A DNA stretch of 64,000 nt from positions 193,959 to 257,958 of the forward strand of contig MNCI01034266.1 of assembly GCA_015680685.1 (NCBI GenBank), in the 5' to 3' direction. The position numbers were made by a program, and so were the translations under genes. This document shows, one piece after another, positions 46,601 to 59,899 of the stretch. Each line of letters opens with the position of its first letter. Position 1 is the first letter of the stretch. Source of the DNA: Gnetum montanum. Lineage: Eukaryota > Streptophyta > Gnetopsida > Gnetales > Gnetaceae. The notes beneath the pieces are model-generated. The model ran no database searches. It worked only from the letters and a program-made list of their open reading frames with translations, and was not told the DNA's origin.

Positions 46601-49600
46601 TAAGTGTTTCGAGGCTTCCACATTGGGCTTAGCATGGAAATAGGGACCCTTAGCATGGAAACAATGAAAAATAGGTTTTGGAATGCTCAAATGTCCAAAA
46701 TTTAGGTTCCAAGACCTTCCCAAGGTAGCATAGGGTCATATCCATCAAAATTTGGCACTCCAGAGGTTTGTAAAAGCCAAAAAGAACATTTTGATGCCTT
46801 TCCCACTTGTTTCCATGTTGGTTAGCATGGAAAGAATGGGGATTAGCATGGAGAACCAAAATCAAAGCAAAAGAAAGATCAAACATGGTCAAATAGGTAG
46901 CTAAAGTTGAGATTTGCAACTTGTGCATCTCTTGGCTTTGTTCCAAGGTAATTTGAGGTAATTTTAAGTGTCAAGATCTATCAAAATTTATTTCCCTAAT
47001 TTTTCCATGCTAAGAAAAGTATCCTCAGTGTGAAAAAATAGAGAGACACTTGTTTTGTAAATCTAGAGTGATTTAGGGGCACTTTGACAAGGTTTCTTGG
47101 CCCCTAGGGCTATAGACTTTGATTCTATAAGTTTTTCGCTAGTTTCAAGGGTATTTAATTGTAATTAAGGCCTTATCCCCTATTTCCACATTAGGGGAGT
47201 TACTCCAATGTTGAATAATGGGGGAAATGTATTTTAGAGGTTGAAATATGATCAGAAAAGAAAAATATTAAGCCTATGAGGTCTTGGACTTCTCTGGTGT
47301 AGATCTTTGGCTTCTGGGACTACCATCTTGCCCCCAAAAGTGGAAAAGTAGATTCCCCCTTATTTCCAAACTAGGGAAGTTATTGTAGTATGGAAAAATT
47401 AAGAATCCTAGATCTAGGATAATTTGGATAATAATCGATCATGCATGTTACCTCTCAAAGTTGCCAAGGTTAAGGGCTATGGATCCATGCTAAAATTTAG
47501 CAGTTTTGGACATTCCTAAGTGGGTTTTTGGATTTCCCTATTTTTTATAGGTTGGGGATGGAGGGATCATGTGGAAAACTAGGTGGAACCACTTTTTGAC
47601 TATCTAGGATCAATCTCCTAATGTTTAAGTGCTCCAATGGCTATTGCCATGGTTCTAGAGTGCAAGAAAGATCATTTAATGTCATTATAAGGTGTTTAGG
47701 AGCATCAAAAAAGTTCCACCTTGAGTTTCCATGCTGAGGATACTACCCTTAGCATGGAAAAAGAGATCCCTAGTATGGAAGAACCATGAAACTCAGATCT
47801 AGTCTAATTTTGACCTTAATTGACTTTGCATGTCAGCCTCCGGGGTTGTCAAATTTTGGCCATTTTGGATATTTCTAAGAATTTTTTGGATTTCCCCCCT
47901 TTTTTTCATGATGGAACTAGGATTATTAGTGTGGAAGACTAGGGGGAATCACTTTTTGGCCTTTTGACATTAGGTTCTAGAAGTTTGAAGGCTTTAAATG
48001 ATGTTGGTAGGGTATTAGAGCACATGTAAGTTTAGTTAATGTCATTTTGAGGTAATTATGGATATAAAATGGGTCTCCCCATTAATTTCCATGCTAAGAA
48101 ACCTAGAGGAGGGAATTCCTAGTGCGGCAACATCATAAAACTAAGATCTAGCCCAATTTTGACTTCAATCAACCATGCATGTTAGCCTTCAGGGCTACCA
48201 GGGTTGAAGACTAGGGTTTGAAGTTAAAACTAGCCAATTTATAGGTTCTCCAAGTGGTTTTTGAGCTTCACCCTCTTTTTCCACACTGGTGATAGTATGC
48301 TTAGCATGGAGGAGGGGGGTGGGGTGGGTTGTTGGGGGTAGGATGTGGATGGGAATAGATTTTTATCTTTTGCATAATTTTCCCTCATGCATGTAGGTCT
48401 CTAAGGTCCTAGTGATGATGGTTAATGCTTGGTGTAAAAATTTTACTTTTTTAAAGGTTGATAAGTTGTTTTTGGGCTTTTCCCACTTTTTTCCATGTTG
48501 GAGCTTCCATGATCATTGTGGAAAATTAGGGGGAAAATCTTTTTGGCCATTTGTAATCACTTTCAATCATGCATGTAGGCTTCTAAGGTTGCTAGCATCA
48601 GTTACTAATACTTGATGTCAAAATTTGGTTGTTTCAAGGGTCATTAGGAAATTCTTGAGCTTTTCCCCATTTCTCTACATTGGGACTTTCATTCTCAACA
48701 TGTAAAATTTTGAGGAAAGCTTTTTGACCATTTGTGGTCACTTTTAGTCATGCATGTAGGTTCCTAAGGTTGCCAGTGTCGACTACTAACATTTGATGTC
48801 AAGATGTGGTTGTTTAAAGTATCATCAGAAACTTTTTTAGCTTTTTCCTCTTTTTATCCCATTGGGGCTTCTATGTGAAGTTTGAAAAATTAAGGGGAAG
48901 GGTTTTTTTTATCTTTTTGTAGTCATTTTAGCTATGCATGAGTGTTTATAGGGTTGCTGTCATTGGCCATCAATGCCTAAGGTCAAGATTTGGACATTTT
49001 GAAGTCTATGAAGGGGTTTTTAGGCTATCCCCATTTCATCCACACTAAGGGTGGAAGTTGCAGCATGGAAGAAGTCTCGATTAGTAAATAAAGTTAGGTC
49101 TAGACCAAATTGAGAACCAATTGGCCATGCATATCAACCTCTAGGGTTGTTGGTGTTGACTATCAATGTTGGGTGTTAAGATATGATGATTTGGAGGATT
49201 CTAAGTGCCTAATAAAATCTCCCACTTTCTTCCATGCTAGGCATGGTGGCCCCACTATTGATGAAAGGTGGATGACATTTTTATGCCATATTTGAGTAAT
49301 TTTGGAGCTTTCGGAAGCTCTAGAGGGTTCCAGCAAGGTCTAGGAGTCACTAGGCATCAAGAAATGGTTATTATGTCATGAATATTGGTCATTTTTATTT
49401 TCCCCAATCTATCCATGCTATGGGTGAGAAGCTCATGGTCGAAGAAGCCTCCCCTAGCATGGAAAACATCAAATCCTAGATTTTGGCTAGTTTTGACTAG
49501 GTCTGGTGCAATTTTGAGGCTGCCAAATATGCTTGGAGTTGTTCTAAGTCTTGTGGGGCTTATTTTAGGGTTAAAATTATGCTAGATGAATGTTGGGAAG

Positions 49601-49830
49601 TAAGATTATATGTTACCCCCCCCCCTTCTTCCATGCTATGCACTACTACCCTAGCATCAAAACCCATGGTGTCTTGTCTTGCTCATGTCTTACCCACTTT
49701 TGGCAACCTGAGGTTGAAAAAGGTAGGTTTGGATGACTACAAATAGAAAAGTATTTGTAATTCTAGTGAATTTGTAAAATAATAGGCATTTTCCACACTA
49801 GGAATGGTATTCCCAGTGTGGATGCATGGG
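46600..49830. repeat. ~180-200-bp tandem repeat block with hairpins
   Basis: The landmark atgcatg(t) is at about 47441, 48175, 48387, 48569, 48750, 48934 and 49127, with a gcatgt version near 47828. Spacing is 181-212 bp in the regular part and about twice that at the left. Units share cttctaaggttgc.(a)g..t, then atttgg(t/a)..ttt, then ttttcc.(c)ttt..tcca. Hairpins: TTTCCATGCT (47726-47735)/AGCATGGAAA (47751-47760), a perfect 10-base stem, and CCACACT (49793-49799)/AGTGTGG (49815-49821). Word order matches the 192-bp block at 18616-20020, so both derive from one family. Confidence 0.75.
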
Positions 49831-52099
49831 GTTAAGGTTTCCATAAGGTTTTAAAAGTCAAAACTAGAAAAAATCTCAGCGTTGATGTAAGTTTTGGTTA
49901 AGAATGAAGGCATAGGGTGGGGTTCATAATCCAAAAAATTTTAAATTTTAAAAGGTGAAGTTGTTTCACATCCAAAACTAGTGTGGACTAGACTTCCCCC
50001 CCTTGTACTTCAGTGCACTTGTAGTTATGATCCATTGAATTGGTAGTTGGGGTTCTAAGTTGTGCATTTAGGTTTTAGATGTGATTTTATTGTGGAATCT
50101 CAAAAGTTTTCATAATAATTTTTATTCTACATCAACAATGCATTAGAGGAGAGCTCTAGTAGAGGTTATTTTGGTAGAAACAACCAATTCTCAATGTGGA
50201 GGCCTCCCACCTTCCTCATAGCTGGCATTAATCTCTCATGCTCCTCAGTATTCAACCATTCCTAGCATTGATCTTGCCATGGCACTAAACCAATGAGGGG
50301 AAAAGAGCTAAAATCCTATATTTCAAAAGGTGGATGAATGTACTGAAGAGTTGGAAGAAGTACCTAGGCCCATCTCCATCCAAGTTTCTTTTATTACTAC
50401 TCCATGGTAGGAAGTTCTACCTATTTTTTCCTTTGTTTCTTATGGTTTTTCTAGCTTTTTTTTTTCTTGTGTTCAAGACGTTTTTTCAAATCTACTTTGG
50501 TGGAGGGATTAAAATGGAATTTTGATGAAATCTTGCCTCTTATTTGCTTTCTTCCATGTAGATCTATAGTTTTTCATTTTTTTAGCTTTTGTAGATTTGA
50601 TTTTGAAAATAGGGTTTGTTGTTTCATGCCTTTTCCCCAAAATTTTGGGGTGTGGCAATTTTTTGAGATCTAGGACTTAGGATTTGTTAAAATTAAAATT
50701 TTAAGAAAATCATACCCCATAATTTTGATGTAAATTTTAATGTGTTTCAATGTTTTTGGCTATTTTTACTATTTCCATGGTTATATGAATTCTAGGTTTT
50801 GAGATTTTTGAAGTTTTGATATGAAACAGTAAGTAAATTTGTATATTATTTTATTAGTATAACAGCTTCACATTTCTAAAATTGAAGGTTATTAGTTTGT
50901 ATCCCTTCGTTTAAGCTTTTCAATGGCTTTTATCTTGTTTAATTTGACCTTGAAGTTATGGTTGTTTTCCTAATGTTGCATAGTTAGGTTGTTTACGCTG
51001 GTTTTGTAATTTTATGTAATTTTGTAAAATTTTTCTAAGGAGATGGTAAAGGTTTTGGCTATTTTCTAGTCATGGTTGTGTAGGCATTGGTTTCAAATTT
51101 TCAACGAATATGGAATCACTCTAATTGAACTTAAGATGAATTTTCTAGAATTTTTTACTAAGCATGTGTAATAAGGATGTTTGTGGAATTTTCAAATTAT
51201 TGTCCAAATTGATGAATCTTTCATGCATAAATAGTAATAGTTTTGATTTTTTTCTAAGCATGGGTGCATAGGGTTCAATTTAAGATTTCAAATGATGATG
51301 GAATCACTCTATTTTGAGTTAAAGTGAATATTCTAGAAAGTTTTTGGCTATGGCTATGTGAATCAAGGCAAAAATCACAGTTGTAGTACATTAACCATTT
51401 GGAAATAGAAGTGGTTGATATATATAAATTATTTTTTTTTTGCTAACATGTAAAATTAATGCTGAAGTTTCCTTTTTCAAGAAGAGTAAAAGCTTTTTTA
51501 TATATTAAATAAGCTTTTACTATGACTACATGGCTTTTTAAGCTTACTATGCTTTTTCAAAATTTGTGCATGGCTTAGATGATTTTTTCAAATTTATGCA
51601 TGCTTTGCATAATTTAGATATTTTTTCTAAACTTATGTTTACTTTTTCTAAATTTATGCATAATGTAGATTATATTTTCTAAATTTATGCATAACTTGCA
51701 TGTTTTTTCCAAGTTCATGTATAACTTAGATTCTTTTTCTAAAATTATGCATAATTTAGGCTAAGACTTACTTTTAGCTATAATGTTTTGGTTATAAAGG
51801 CTATAAAATATGGTAACAATGCTTTTATGGAATTTATCAAGCTAATTTAGATAAGCATCTAAGAGATTTTTATAGAGGCTAATTTCATCTCTGACTGAAG
51901 AAATGTTTTCTAAATTTGTTAAGAAATTTCCACTGGTCATGATGTAAGGTTATGCAAGCTTGTAATAATGTTTTCTAGTGGAATTACTTAGAATAATTTA
52001 GAAAAACAACTTATATATTTTTATAGAGGATAATTTCACCTCTGACTATAATGTTTTCTTTAAGGTTGTTAATTAATTTTAATTAGTCTTAATATTTTC
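49831..52099 (+). other. 5' region of the antisense gene of E, AT-rich
   Basis: No dependable exon. The phrase gg.ttcaa.ttt, then atggaatcactct, then attctagaa occurs twice (about 51085-51155 and 51265-51345). A ~37-bp repeat of ttttctaaatttatgcataa..t spans 51560-51765. A charged ORF at 50334-50525 is not supported by copy F. First exon(s) of the gene may lie here. Confidence 0.4.
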
Positions 52100-55000
52100 A
52101 TGCTTTGCTTCATGCAAGGTCTTCTTGAGGCTTATCCTCATCATAGTGGAGCTAGTTGGTATCTTATGCTATATTGATCATCCTAGGACCAACACCCCAC
52201 AACATGACATGCCTTTTGAAAAATTCTCATTGTGGTTCGAACCTGGGGCAAGGGACTTCCTTGCCTACCTACTAGGAACTTCAGTGTGATGCTATGGTCA
52301 CACTTGTCCATGAATGTAGCTAGGGTTGTTGTTGAGACCCTATTGCCTTGGGCATCTAGCTTGATTGCTAGATACATTATTAAAAAGCCACTTCCTAAGA
52401 CTATACGAGGGTAATCAAATACCATAAGTTCATGTTACCTTTCAGAGATTTGGATGATGCTAGAGTATAGTCAATATAATACTAACAATACTTTGATGGT
52501 GGCACATAGGGCCCCTTTGGAAAAATTCACCAAGAGTTATCAAATTAGAACTACTATGTATCAATAGTTAAGAGGGTACTTTGATGAATATGCCAATAGG
52601 TTTAACCACATATAAAAAAAGTATAAGGATGATAGGATGATGCAAAATTGGTGGATAGATGCCAATAGCACATATTAGACCCTTGTAGTTGGAACCTCCA
52701 CATTGCAAAAGAAAAGAAAAGGTAAATGTATAGCTTTGAGTGTTTGTTATATTGTTTTTCTTAGCTATTTAAAATTCTCATATTGATGCTAACATTTGGT
52801 TATTACTTCATAGAACCTCCCACCTTGGCTAATGTCACTATACCACTTTTAGGTTTGCTTCATGAGGATACCCTCATCCCAAGGTTTGGTGAAGTGACAT
52901 CAATACAAAAGTGGCTAAGGGATAGGTGCCTAGATATGTTCAAGCAAACATCTAGCATGTAGGTTTGCTCAATGTATTCATGAAACCTATTCCTTCCATT
53001 CCCATTGCAAAGATGTTACATGTCATTGACTCTATTGATGAGAAGGTTGGTTGTTTTAGTACCATCATATGAGGTGTGAAGGTGAACATGGACATAGGTG
53101 CTAGCCTCTTTTGCTACTTGTTTGGTGTCCCTCTAGTGGGGCAAAGGTTCCCAGTAAGATAGTAAGAGAATTAGGCCATTGTGATGAAGTTCTAGAGTGG
53201 CTTGGTGCCAACATGGGCCACTCTAGAATTTTGATCGATAGCTTCACAAACCCTGATTGAAAGGAATCATATCCTTTGTTCAGGTCTTATGCATTTCCCA
53301 AATTCCTAGCAGAAAAGAAGGTAATTAGCCTACCCTAGGGATGGACCTTTAAGAAGGTCCTAATGGAGGACATCAAATTTTATTGGGTGGCTACTTTGGC
53401 TATTGGGCTTCAAGAGGGGATCCTTAGACTCCATGTTGACACCTCTACAATAATCCATATGAAATTTGCATTTTTTGTAGGTTATCTAAAGAGGTTTGTA
53501 GTTTTTTTTGGTTGTGTATAGGAATGGGTGATGGGCTTGCCAAGACACAAGCCAACTTTTTAGGTCTTAGATAAAACACATTTATCCAATAGTGTAGGCC
53601 CAGAACCCACCAGAGGGGATGGATGATACATTATTCATCACCACTAAGAATCTTAATGTTAGGTAGTACGAGTTTCCTAATAGTACTAATGATGATAAGC
53701 CCCTCTCTTTTCCTGCTAGTGTCTAGGATGCCAAATGATGGTTTATGGAGGCTAAAGGGGTAGTTAGGGAGAAACTCAAGAGGCCTATGGAGGAGGCACT
53801 ACCTACATCAGATCAGCCTACTACCCAATAGGTAGTTGCAAGTATGCTTTTTTTAAACTTGGATATTTCATGTTTTAAAAGTTTATGGCTACTTCATGGT
53901 TTCATGTGTTAACCAATTTTCTATATGCTATGGTTGTAGATAAGCATCAAGCTATAGTAGCCTAAGTTGCTATGGAGGTAGAACAAAGGTGTGCAAAAGA
54001 GGCACTCCTAAAGTAACCTATGGTTGAAGGATTTATCAATGTAGTTATAGATGATTTAGATTTCTTGTTTGGTGAAGTGGTACTAGGTACTTCTTCCATC
54101 ATCATCCAAGAGGAGGAAGAGGAGGAGGAGCCAGGTATGCCTATACCTTAATATTTTCATGATATTATATTGGCTATCTTTGGTTGTCATCCTAACCTTT
54201 GGATGATTTTTATGCTTATAGTAGTTCTTGAACAAACAACACTAGCTCCCCTCTCTAATTCTCATGTGAAACCATGAGAAAAGACTCTAGATAAAGTGGA
54301 GTTCTTGAGAGGGGTGGCTAAGGACATCATTGGTTAGTCACATGAAGTTGCATCTATGATAGGTAAGGATTTTGTTTTATGTGTCTTAGTTGTGGGATTT
54401 TTTGCATTATGGGTATCTTAGGTTTTGTTTTATGATTGTATTTTATGATTGTATAGTGTCTTCTATGCAATAGAATGCTAGTAGAGACATGGAGATAGAC
54501 TCCTTACCTAGGCTTCCCTATGATGTGTCTAGCATAACCATGAAGTTGTATGAGACTGCTATTGATTTATCAATTTTGTGCACAAAAAATTCATGGGAGC
54601 TAGAGAGGTCCAATGAATTTATATGAGAGGAAGTTGTGGCCTCAAGGAAAAAGACTTAAAGGTTGGAGGATATGATTAGAGATCTTTGAGATAGTAAGGC
54701 TTTTGTGGCAGCCCAAGTGGTTAACTCAAGAAAATTATGGACTAAGGAGATAACATGGGCCTACTATTGCATGTTATTCATGACATAGCAGTCCTATGGG
54801 AGATGGTAGAATAATGTATGCAGATGGACCTCATCCTCCAAAAGGTTAAGGAGTAGAAGGATCATTGTGCTTGGGTCTTAGAGTGGGGCAAGATGCAAAA
54901 GGTCCACAAGTGATAATATAACGCCAATTGTGGGGCCTACATAGAGGGACTTAAGTAGGAGTCAATTCAATGGTTCAAGAGAGAGCTATTTGTTTAGGCG

Positions 55001-55438
55001 ATCCAAGTGGAGAGTGCTTATTAATTTTTTGAAAGTACTCTCAAGGTGGAGAAATCCCCCACTCTTTAAATTACCACTATTGTAGGTGAGACATCTACAA
55101 CTGCTACTACCCATGAGCCTCCTACTTGGACTCCCATAAATAGAGCTGACATTCTTTTTGGGGTTGATCTTAGGGATGTTGACTAGGTCAACATGAAGGA
55201 GGACCAGATCCTCCATCATTTAAAGAAAGGCCTTCCCCATCTACCCCTGAAAGTAATGGAGTTGGAATCTCCATAGGTTTGATATATTTTATGTTTTGAT
55301 CTTTGTTTTAGGTCATGATTTTAGCTATGGGTTACTAACTAACTATATGTTGTTGCAATTCAGGCCTCAAGGGACATTTGCAGCCCTAACAGTGAGAGTG
55401 GGAATCACCCATCACTTTCTCCTCTAGATGCTAATTAG
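52100..55438 (+). pseudogene. Retroelement-borne antisense multi-exon gene, copy E
   Basis: Opposite to gag-pro E. Five intron-like gaps of very similar size have GT-AG ends and disrupt otherwise matching coding: 52722-52813, 53842-53939, 54135-54221, 54363-54456 and 55277-55373 (87-98 bp), several with ctaac-type branch points. Coding blocks: MLWSHLSMNVA then VETLLP (52290-52360); FGEVTSIQKWL followed by PIPSIPIAKMLHVIDS (52890-53040); then SYAFPKFLAEKKVISLP, KFYWVATLAIGLQEG and a helix-prone, charged C-terminal half (54480-55260). The first two match copy F (YGEVESLQPWL, LPIAEMIPLL; MWSHFS). The last exon ends LSPLDAN then TAG at 55436-55438. Many in-frame stops. Start not determined. Function unknown. 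Confidence 0.68.
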
Positions 55439-55710
55439 TAGCCTCCTTTAGTTTATCTTGTTGGCTACTTATTTTTGTTTTCATGTTAATGGATATGATT
55501 AGCTAAGACTATGTTATAGATGGTTGCTATTCTTTGATATTTTTACCACATAGTGTGGCCATGACTATGTATGTCATGGACATTTTAACTTTAAATCTAA
55601 ATTTTTGTTTTATTTTTGGCTATATGCATCTATAGTAGTAGTGAATATTGAAAATAGCTATGTTGATGTTTTTGGTTATAACATTTAATGGCTAATTGAC
55701 AAAACGAATT

Positions 55711-55793
55711 TTCATAATAAACAAGATGTTTGCTAGTTTTAGGCCATTGCANTTCATAATAAACAAGATGTTTGCTAGTTTTAGGCCATTGCA
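55711..55793. repeat. 41-bp exact duplication around a single N
   Basis: 55711-55751 and 55753-55793 are identical, separated only by N at 55752. This is the signature of a failed gap closure in the assembly and not a biological duplication. It inflates the hairpin array by one unit. Confidence 0.85.
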
Positions 55794-55900
55794 AGCATAG
55801 GTTATATTGAGTGATTGTGATTATGTTGCCAGTTTAAGGCCATGATGGACCTTTATGCTAGTTTAAGGTCTTAGAAGACCATAGTGCCAGTTTAACATCT
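55725..55900 (-). repeat. Hairpin array 1 of element E
   Basis: Units with ctagttttaggcc and cagtttaaggcc; dyad GGTCT (55867-55871)/AGACC (55876-55880). Lies between gag-pro E and the 3' end of the antisense gene. Confidence 0.72.
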
Positions 55901-56009
55901 TAGCATATGGGATGCGAAAGAGATGTATATTAAAATGCAAAAAAACTTAGGCTACATGCATAGGCTATGTGCATAAAATAATAGAGATATAATAAACTAC
56001 AAAAGAAAA

Positions 56010-59000
56010 GTAAGGCTAATTGGATATTGATGCATTTAGTCATAGGGGCATGAGAAGGTTAACGTGAACTTCTCTTGTGCTAGTTCTTCCTAATCTTTGT
56101 AAGATTAGGGAGTGAACAAGGCCTACTCTGCAGAAGCTTGCACTTACCATCCCCTTTACTTATGATGTTAAAAGGTAGTTCACCCTATAATGTATTCCAT
56201 TGCTTATTATTTTCATCATTGGCTATCTTGGATTTTTGCTCTTCATGGCTAGGAGCATCTTCTTGAAACACCACTTCTAACCCTTGTTCTATGTTTATGT
56301 TGTTGATAACTAGAGGAACCATGTTATCATAATGAATGATGATTTCACCTCCCTCATAAGGAAGGTGAATTTCTTGATGGATGGTCAAGGACATAGCTCA
56401 TAATTGATCCATCCAATGTCTACCTAAGATCAAGTTGAATCTTGGTGTTTCTTCCACCACCAAGAAGTTTATAGTTGTAGGGAATTGTTCTCTAGCTATA
56501 AAATCCAATGAGTTGGATCCCTTGATGGTAGCTCTTGAATCATTGAAGGACCTAAGAGCTATGGTGGTTGTAGGTTTTACTTGCTTAGTTAAACCCAAGC
56601 ATTTAATGATGTTTCATGGGATGACGTTGGTTGTAGCTCCATCATTAACACAAACTTGATGTATTTTAAATTGTCCTATGCATATGGTTATGAATAAAGG
56701 GACTATAGTTACTTCATCATTCTAGGGATTAACCTTCATTTTACTATTGTGAAATGTTAAGGATGTTGACTGCTCCTCCACTGGTAAGGGAGAAATCATC
56801 ATTGCATGGATGGATTCCTCGTTAGTTTGAATATCCTCATTAATAGGTATCAAGGTCAACATTTTGACTAGCATCTTACAATATATGAAGGAAGTCATGA
56901 TTAGGTCATACAAGATTGGGATTATGTCTTTCTGCTTGAGAGATTGGATGACTTGGTCCATTGCACTAATTTTTTTTCATTGGACATGGGCTTGTCACCT
57001 CGGTTATGCTTTACTTCCTCCATGCATCCCAAAATGCAAACTTCAACTTTAGGCTATGGTTGTTGTGGCTCTTCCTTGTTGTTTTGGTTGTGGGATTTAG
57101 TATCCTCCTGTGGATTGTTGGTTGAAGAGGTTTGATTAGAGGAGGTCATGGGTATAGCCGAAATGGAAGTGAGCTTTAATGGACCTACTCCTTTTTGTGC
57201 CTCCATATTCTTGTCTCCCTTGTTTCTAATCTTTTGCTTATGCTTCTTCCTTTGTATGGTTGTAGTTTTTTGGTTGTTAGTTTTTTGTTGGAAGGAAGAG
57301 GTAGTAGCATTAGCCACCATAGTGGGTCATTGTGCAATTGGTTGGGCTATAGCTATTTGGGTTGTATTGGCTTGAAAGACCTTGATGACAAAAGGTTTTC
57401 TTAGAGGAATTCGTGATGGTACTCTCACAAAAAAAGAGGATCTTGAACTATGGAAAGCCAAAGAAGCCCTTCCATTGTAGAGGGGCACTTGAATCATGAA
57501 TGGTTCTCTTGTAGATCTTTGATGTCATTGATGTTTAATGCTAAAATAACATAGGATATATCATTAGCATTCAACAGGTCTTTGTAGACCTACATCATCT
57601 AGTTTTATGGCTAAATTGGGTTAGAAGCATCTAAGACTAGTTCCCCCTATCTATCATTCTTTCTAGGTCATCCTTGAGTGCAAGGTAGAATTTTGTATCA
57701 TGACGAGGTAGTTGATGATAATGATAGAAGCAATTTATCTTGAAGTATCTAGGGATCATCCTTCATTACCTGAGTGGGATCTTTGGCTATTTTGCATAGT
57801 TTCTCATGTTTCTTTTAAGTGTCTTTAATCATTTGTTTGTGTTTCATGCATCCACTTCTTAATAGTTGGTCTAGAAACTTAGATGGTTTTAATGACAACA
57901 TAGTGTATTTAGAACTATCCTTCATATTGAAGTTCGGTGTATTTTTTGTTGATGCAGTGGTCCCAAAAGTTGATGATTGGTTATTCCGATCATTGGTAGG
58001 GGCCCTGGGCAGATTGACTTTTAGCCCTTGGTTTGTGGTCTTGGTTTCCTTGCCCATAGTTGCTATGGTAGTGTTATTTTTTTTCTTTTCTTTGTCTCTT
58101 CAAGTGTGTTGGTTTCTATATGCTATATAGGCCAAATCATCCTCTATATTTTTAGTTTGTGAGCATACTTGGCTAAGAGATCATGTATCAAGGTAGTAGA
58201 TTTTGGACTTGATGAAGTTATTAACTACTCCCTTGAATATGGCTAATAAGTGGGCTTTGGCTATGGGCTTCGGTATTTCATTTAGTATTCCATTCTACCA
58301 CTAAATGAATTTCTGTATAGGTTTAAGGACCCATGCTTGACCCTCATGAGTTGGTCAAGTGTTGTGTCAGGCTTTAAGTTATACTTGAAGTAGTTGACAA
58401 ACTAGGATACTAGGTCCTCCAAAGAGGATATGGATCCTCTAGGCAATGCACGATACCAATTGAGTGCTTTTCTAGTAAAAGACATAGGGAAAATCCTCAT
58501 GATGGTATGAGGCAATGGAAGCAAGAGTAAACATTCAAATTGAAAGGTAATAAGATGAGCATTAGGGTCACCTTATCCATTATATTTGCTAAATTAGGGA
58601 ATGGGGACACTAGGAGGAAGTGTCAAGTGTGGAACTATAGGACTTATGGGATTATCCTTGTAGAAGTCCATAATCTTAACAATTTGTGTGATAGAGGCTT
58701 TAAGCTTCTTCAACTTCTCTGTTAGGTCTTATTTCATTTGGTAGGTTTGATGCAAGCCTTGTAGTGGCCTTATAGGTTGCGAGGTTTGTACATAAGGTTA
58801 TGGTATTTTTTGTGAGGCTTGTGGCCTTGTTATGGGTTGCATGATAGAAGGAAGAGATTGCAATATGGGTTTGGCTTATGGGCTAGACAAAGAAAAAGAT
58901 GTTTATGATGGTACTTGAGGCACAAATGAGACAAATGGGGCATATAACCCCTATGTTGTTTTGGATCCTATGGTGGACTGTGCATGAGTAGTCAATGGAT

Positions 59001-59651
59001 TTGTAGTGGTAAAAAGCATTGTTAATGGTTTTATGTATCGAGATTGTGTTGTAAATGGCATTGATGTGCTATAGTTGATTTTTTGTGGCATTGGCTAAGT
59101 GTGATATATCATAGTACGTTAGGAAGGAGTGGAAGATGATGACACCATGCCCATGGAGAAAACAAAAGCATTATCAGATGGTGCTATGAGTTTGGGGGAT
59201 GTTTGTTGGAATAGTCCTCCTAGGATGTTTTTAGTCTTATATTTTGCCTTCAATTCATCTTCTACTTCTTGTTGTTTCTTAAATCTAGGCTTGTCATCTT
59301 CCTCTTCCATAGTAATCACTAGGCTAGGATGCTAGAATAGATGTCGTTAAGGGGAATTTGGTCATACAAGGAAGGGATTTACTCTTTGTCACCCCTGTGT
59401 ATGAGCTCAAACTCCCTTTTAGCCTTGGCTTCAATTCATGAAATTAGCATGCCTACCTATATTTTAGCATAAATGTAGTTATAAAAATTTTCATCTATGG
59501 ATGAAAAATTAGGACTCTCCCCTATGATCCTTAGAGATCACCTAAATGCAATGAAGGCAAGGTCCTTGGGATCATACACTCTCATAAATTATTGGCTATG
59601 ATCTTTGCCAATGAGGATGAAGGGCAATTTGGTGGACTTTTAAAAAGACAT
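56010..59651 (-). pseudogene. Ty3/gypsy gag-protease polyprotein, copy E (decayed)
   Basis: Same family as A and C. ATG 59651 is followed by Ser-Phe, and RVYDPKD recurs. Gag core at about 58050-58650, linker with acidic and Asn/Thr-rich stretches (57054-57320, 57815-58057). The zinc-binding region near 57690-57740 is damaged. PF(V/I) segments are near 57390-57500. The protease site is altered to VCVNDGATTN (about 56630-56660), followed by GRHWMDQL and GGEIIIHYDN (56185-56598). The carboxyl end is approximate. Upstream, only ~137 bp of leader remain before element D. No pol next to it. Confidence 0.82.
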
Positions 59652-59814
59652 GGCTATAGTGCTATGAATGACTTAAAAATAGGCTATAAATGGAAAAATA
59701 GGAGTAAATTGTAGTGAATAAAATTCAAAAACTCTTAAAGAAATTGAAAATGGAATAAATGATGTACTTATTATAATTAGTAACTAGGTGATGAGCCACA
59801 ATATTGGGCCTATG

Positions 59815-59880
59815 ATATCGCGTTCACGATATCAGGTTTGCAATATCGGATCCTACCAAGTGATATCGAACATTCGATAT
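59815..59880. promoter_or_regulatory. Cluster of five ATATCG/CGATAT sites upstream of the LTR TATA box
   Basis: ATATCG at 59815-59820, 59843-59848 and 59863-59868; CGATAT at 59827-59832 and 59875-59880. Two inverted pairs form stems: GATATCG/CGATATC and ATATCGAA/TTCGATAT. Ends 20 bp before the TATA box, so it is placed like an upstream activating cluster. Confidence 0.6.
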
Positions 59881-59899
59881 TGGGACCTGTCTAGTTGCC

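Noticed and set aside
50334-50673. Phe/Leu-rich ORFs as a membrane protein
   Set aside because: T-rich DNA; no start context, no counterpart in F.
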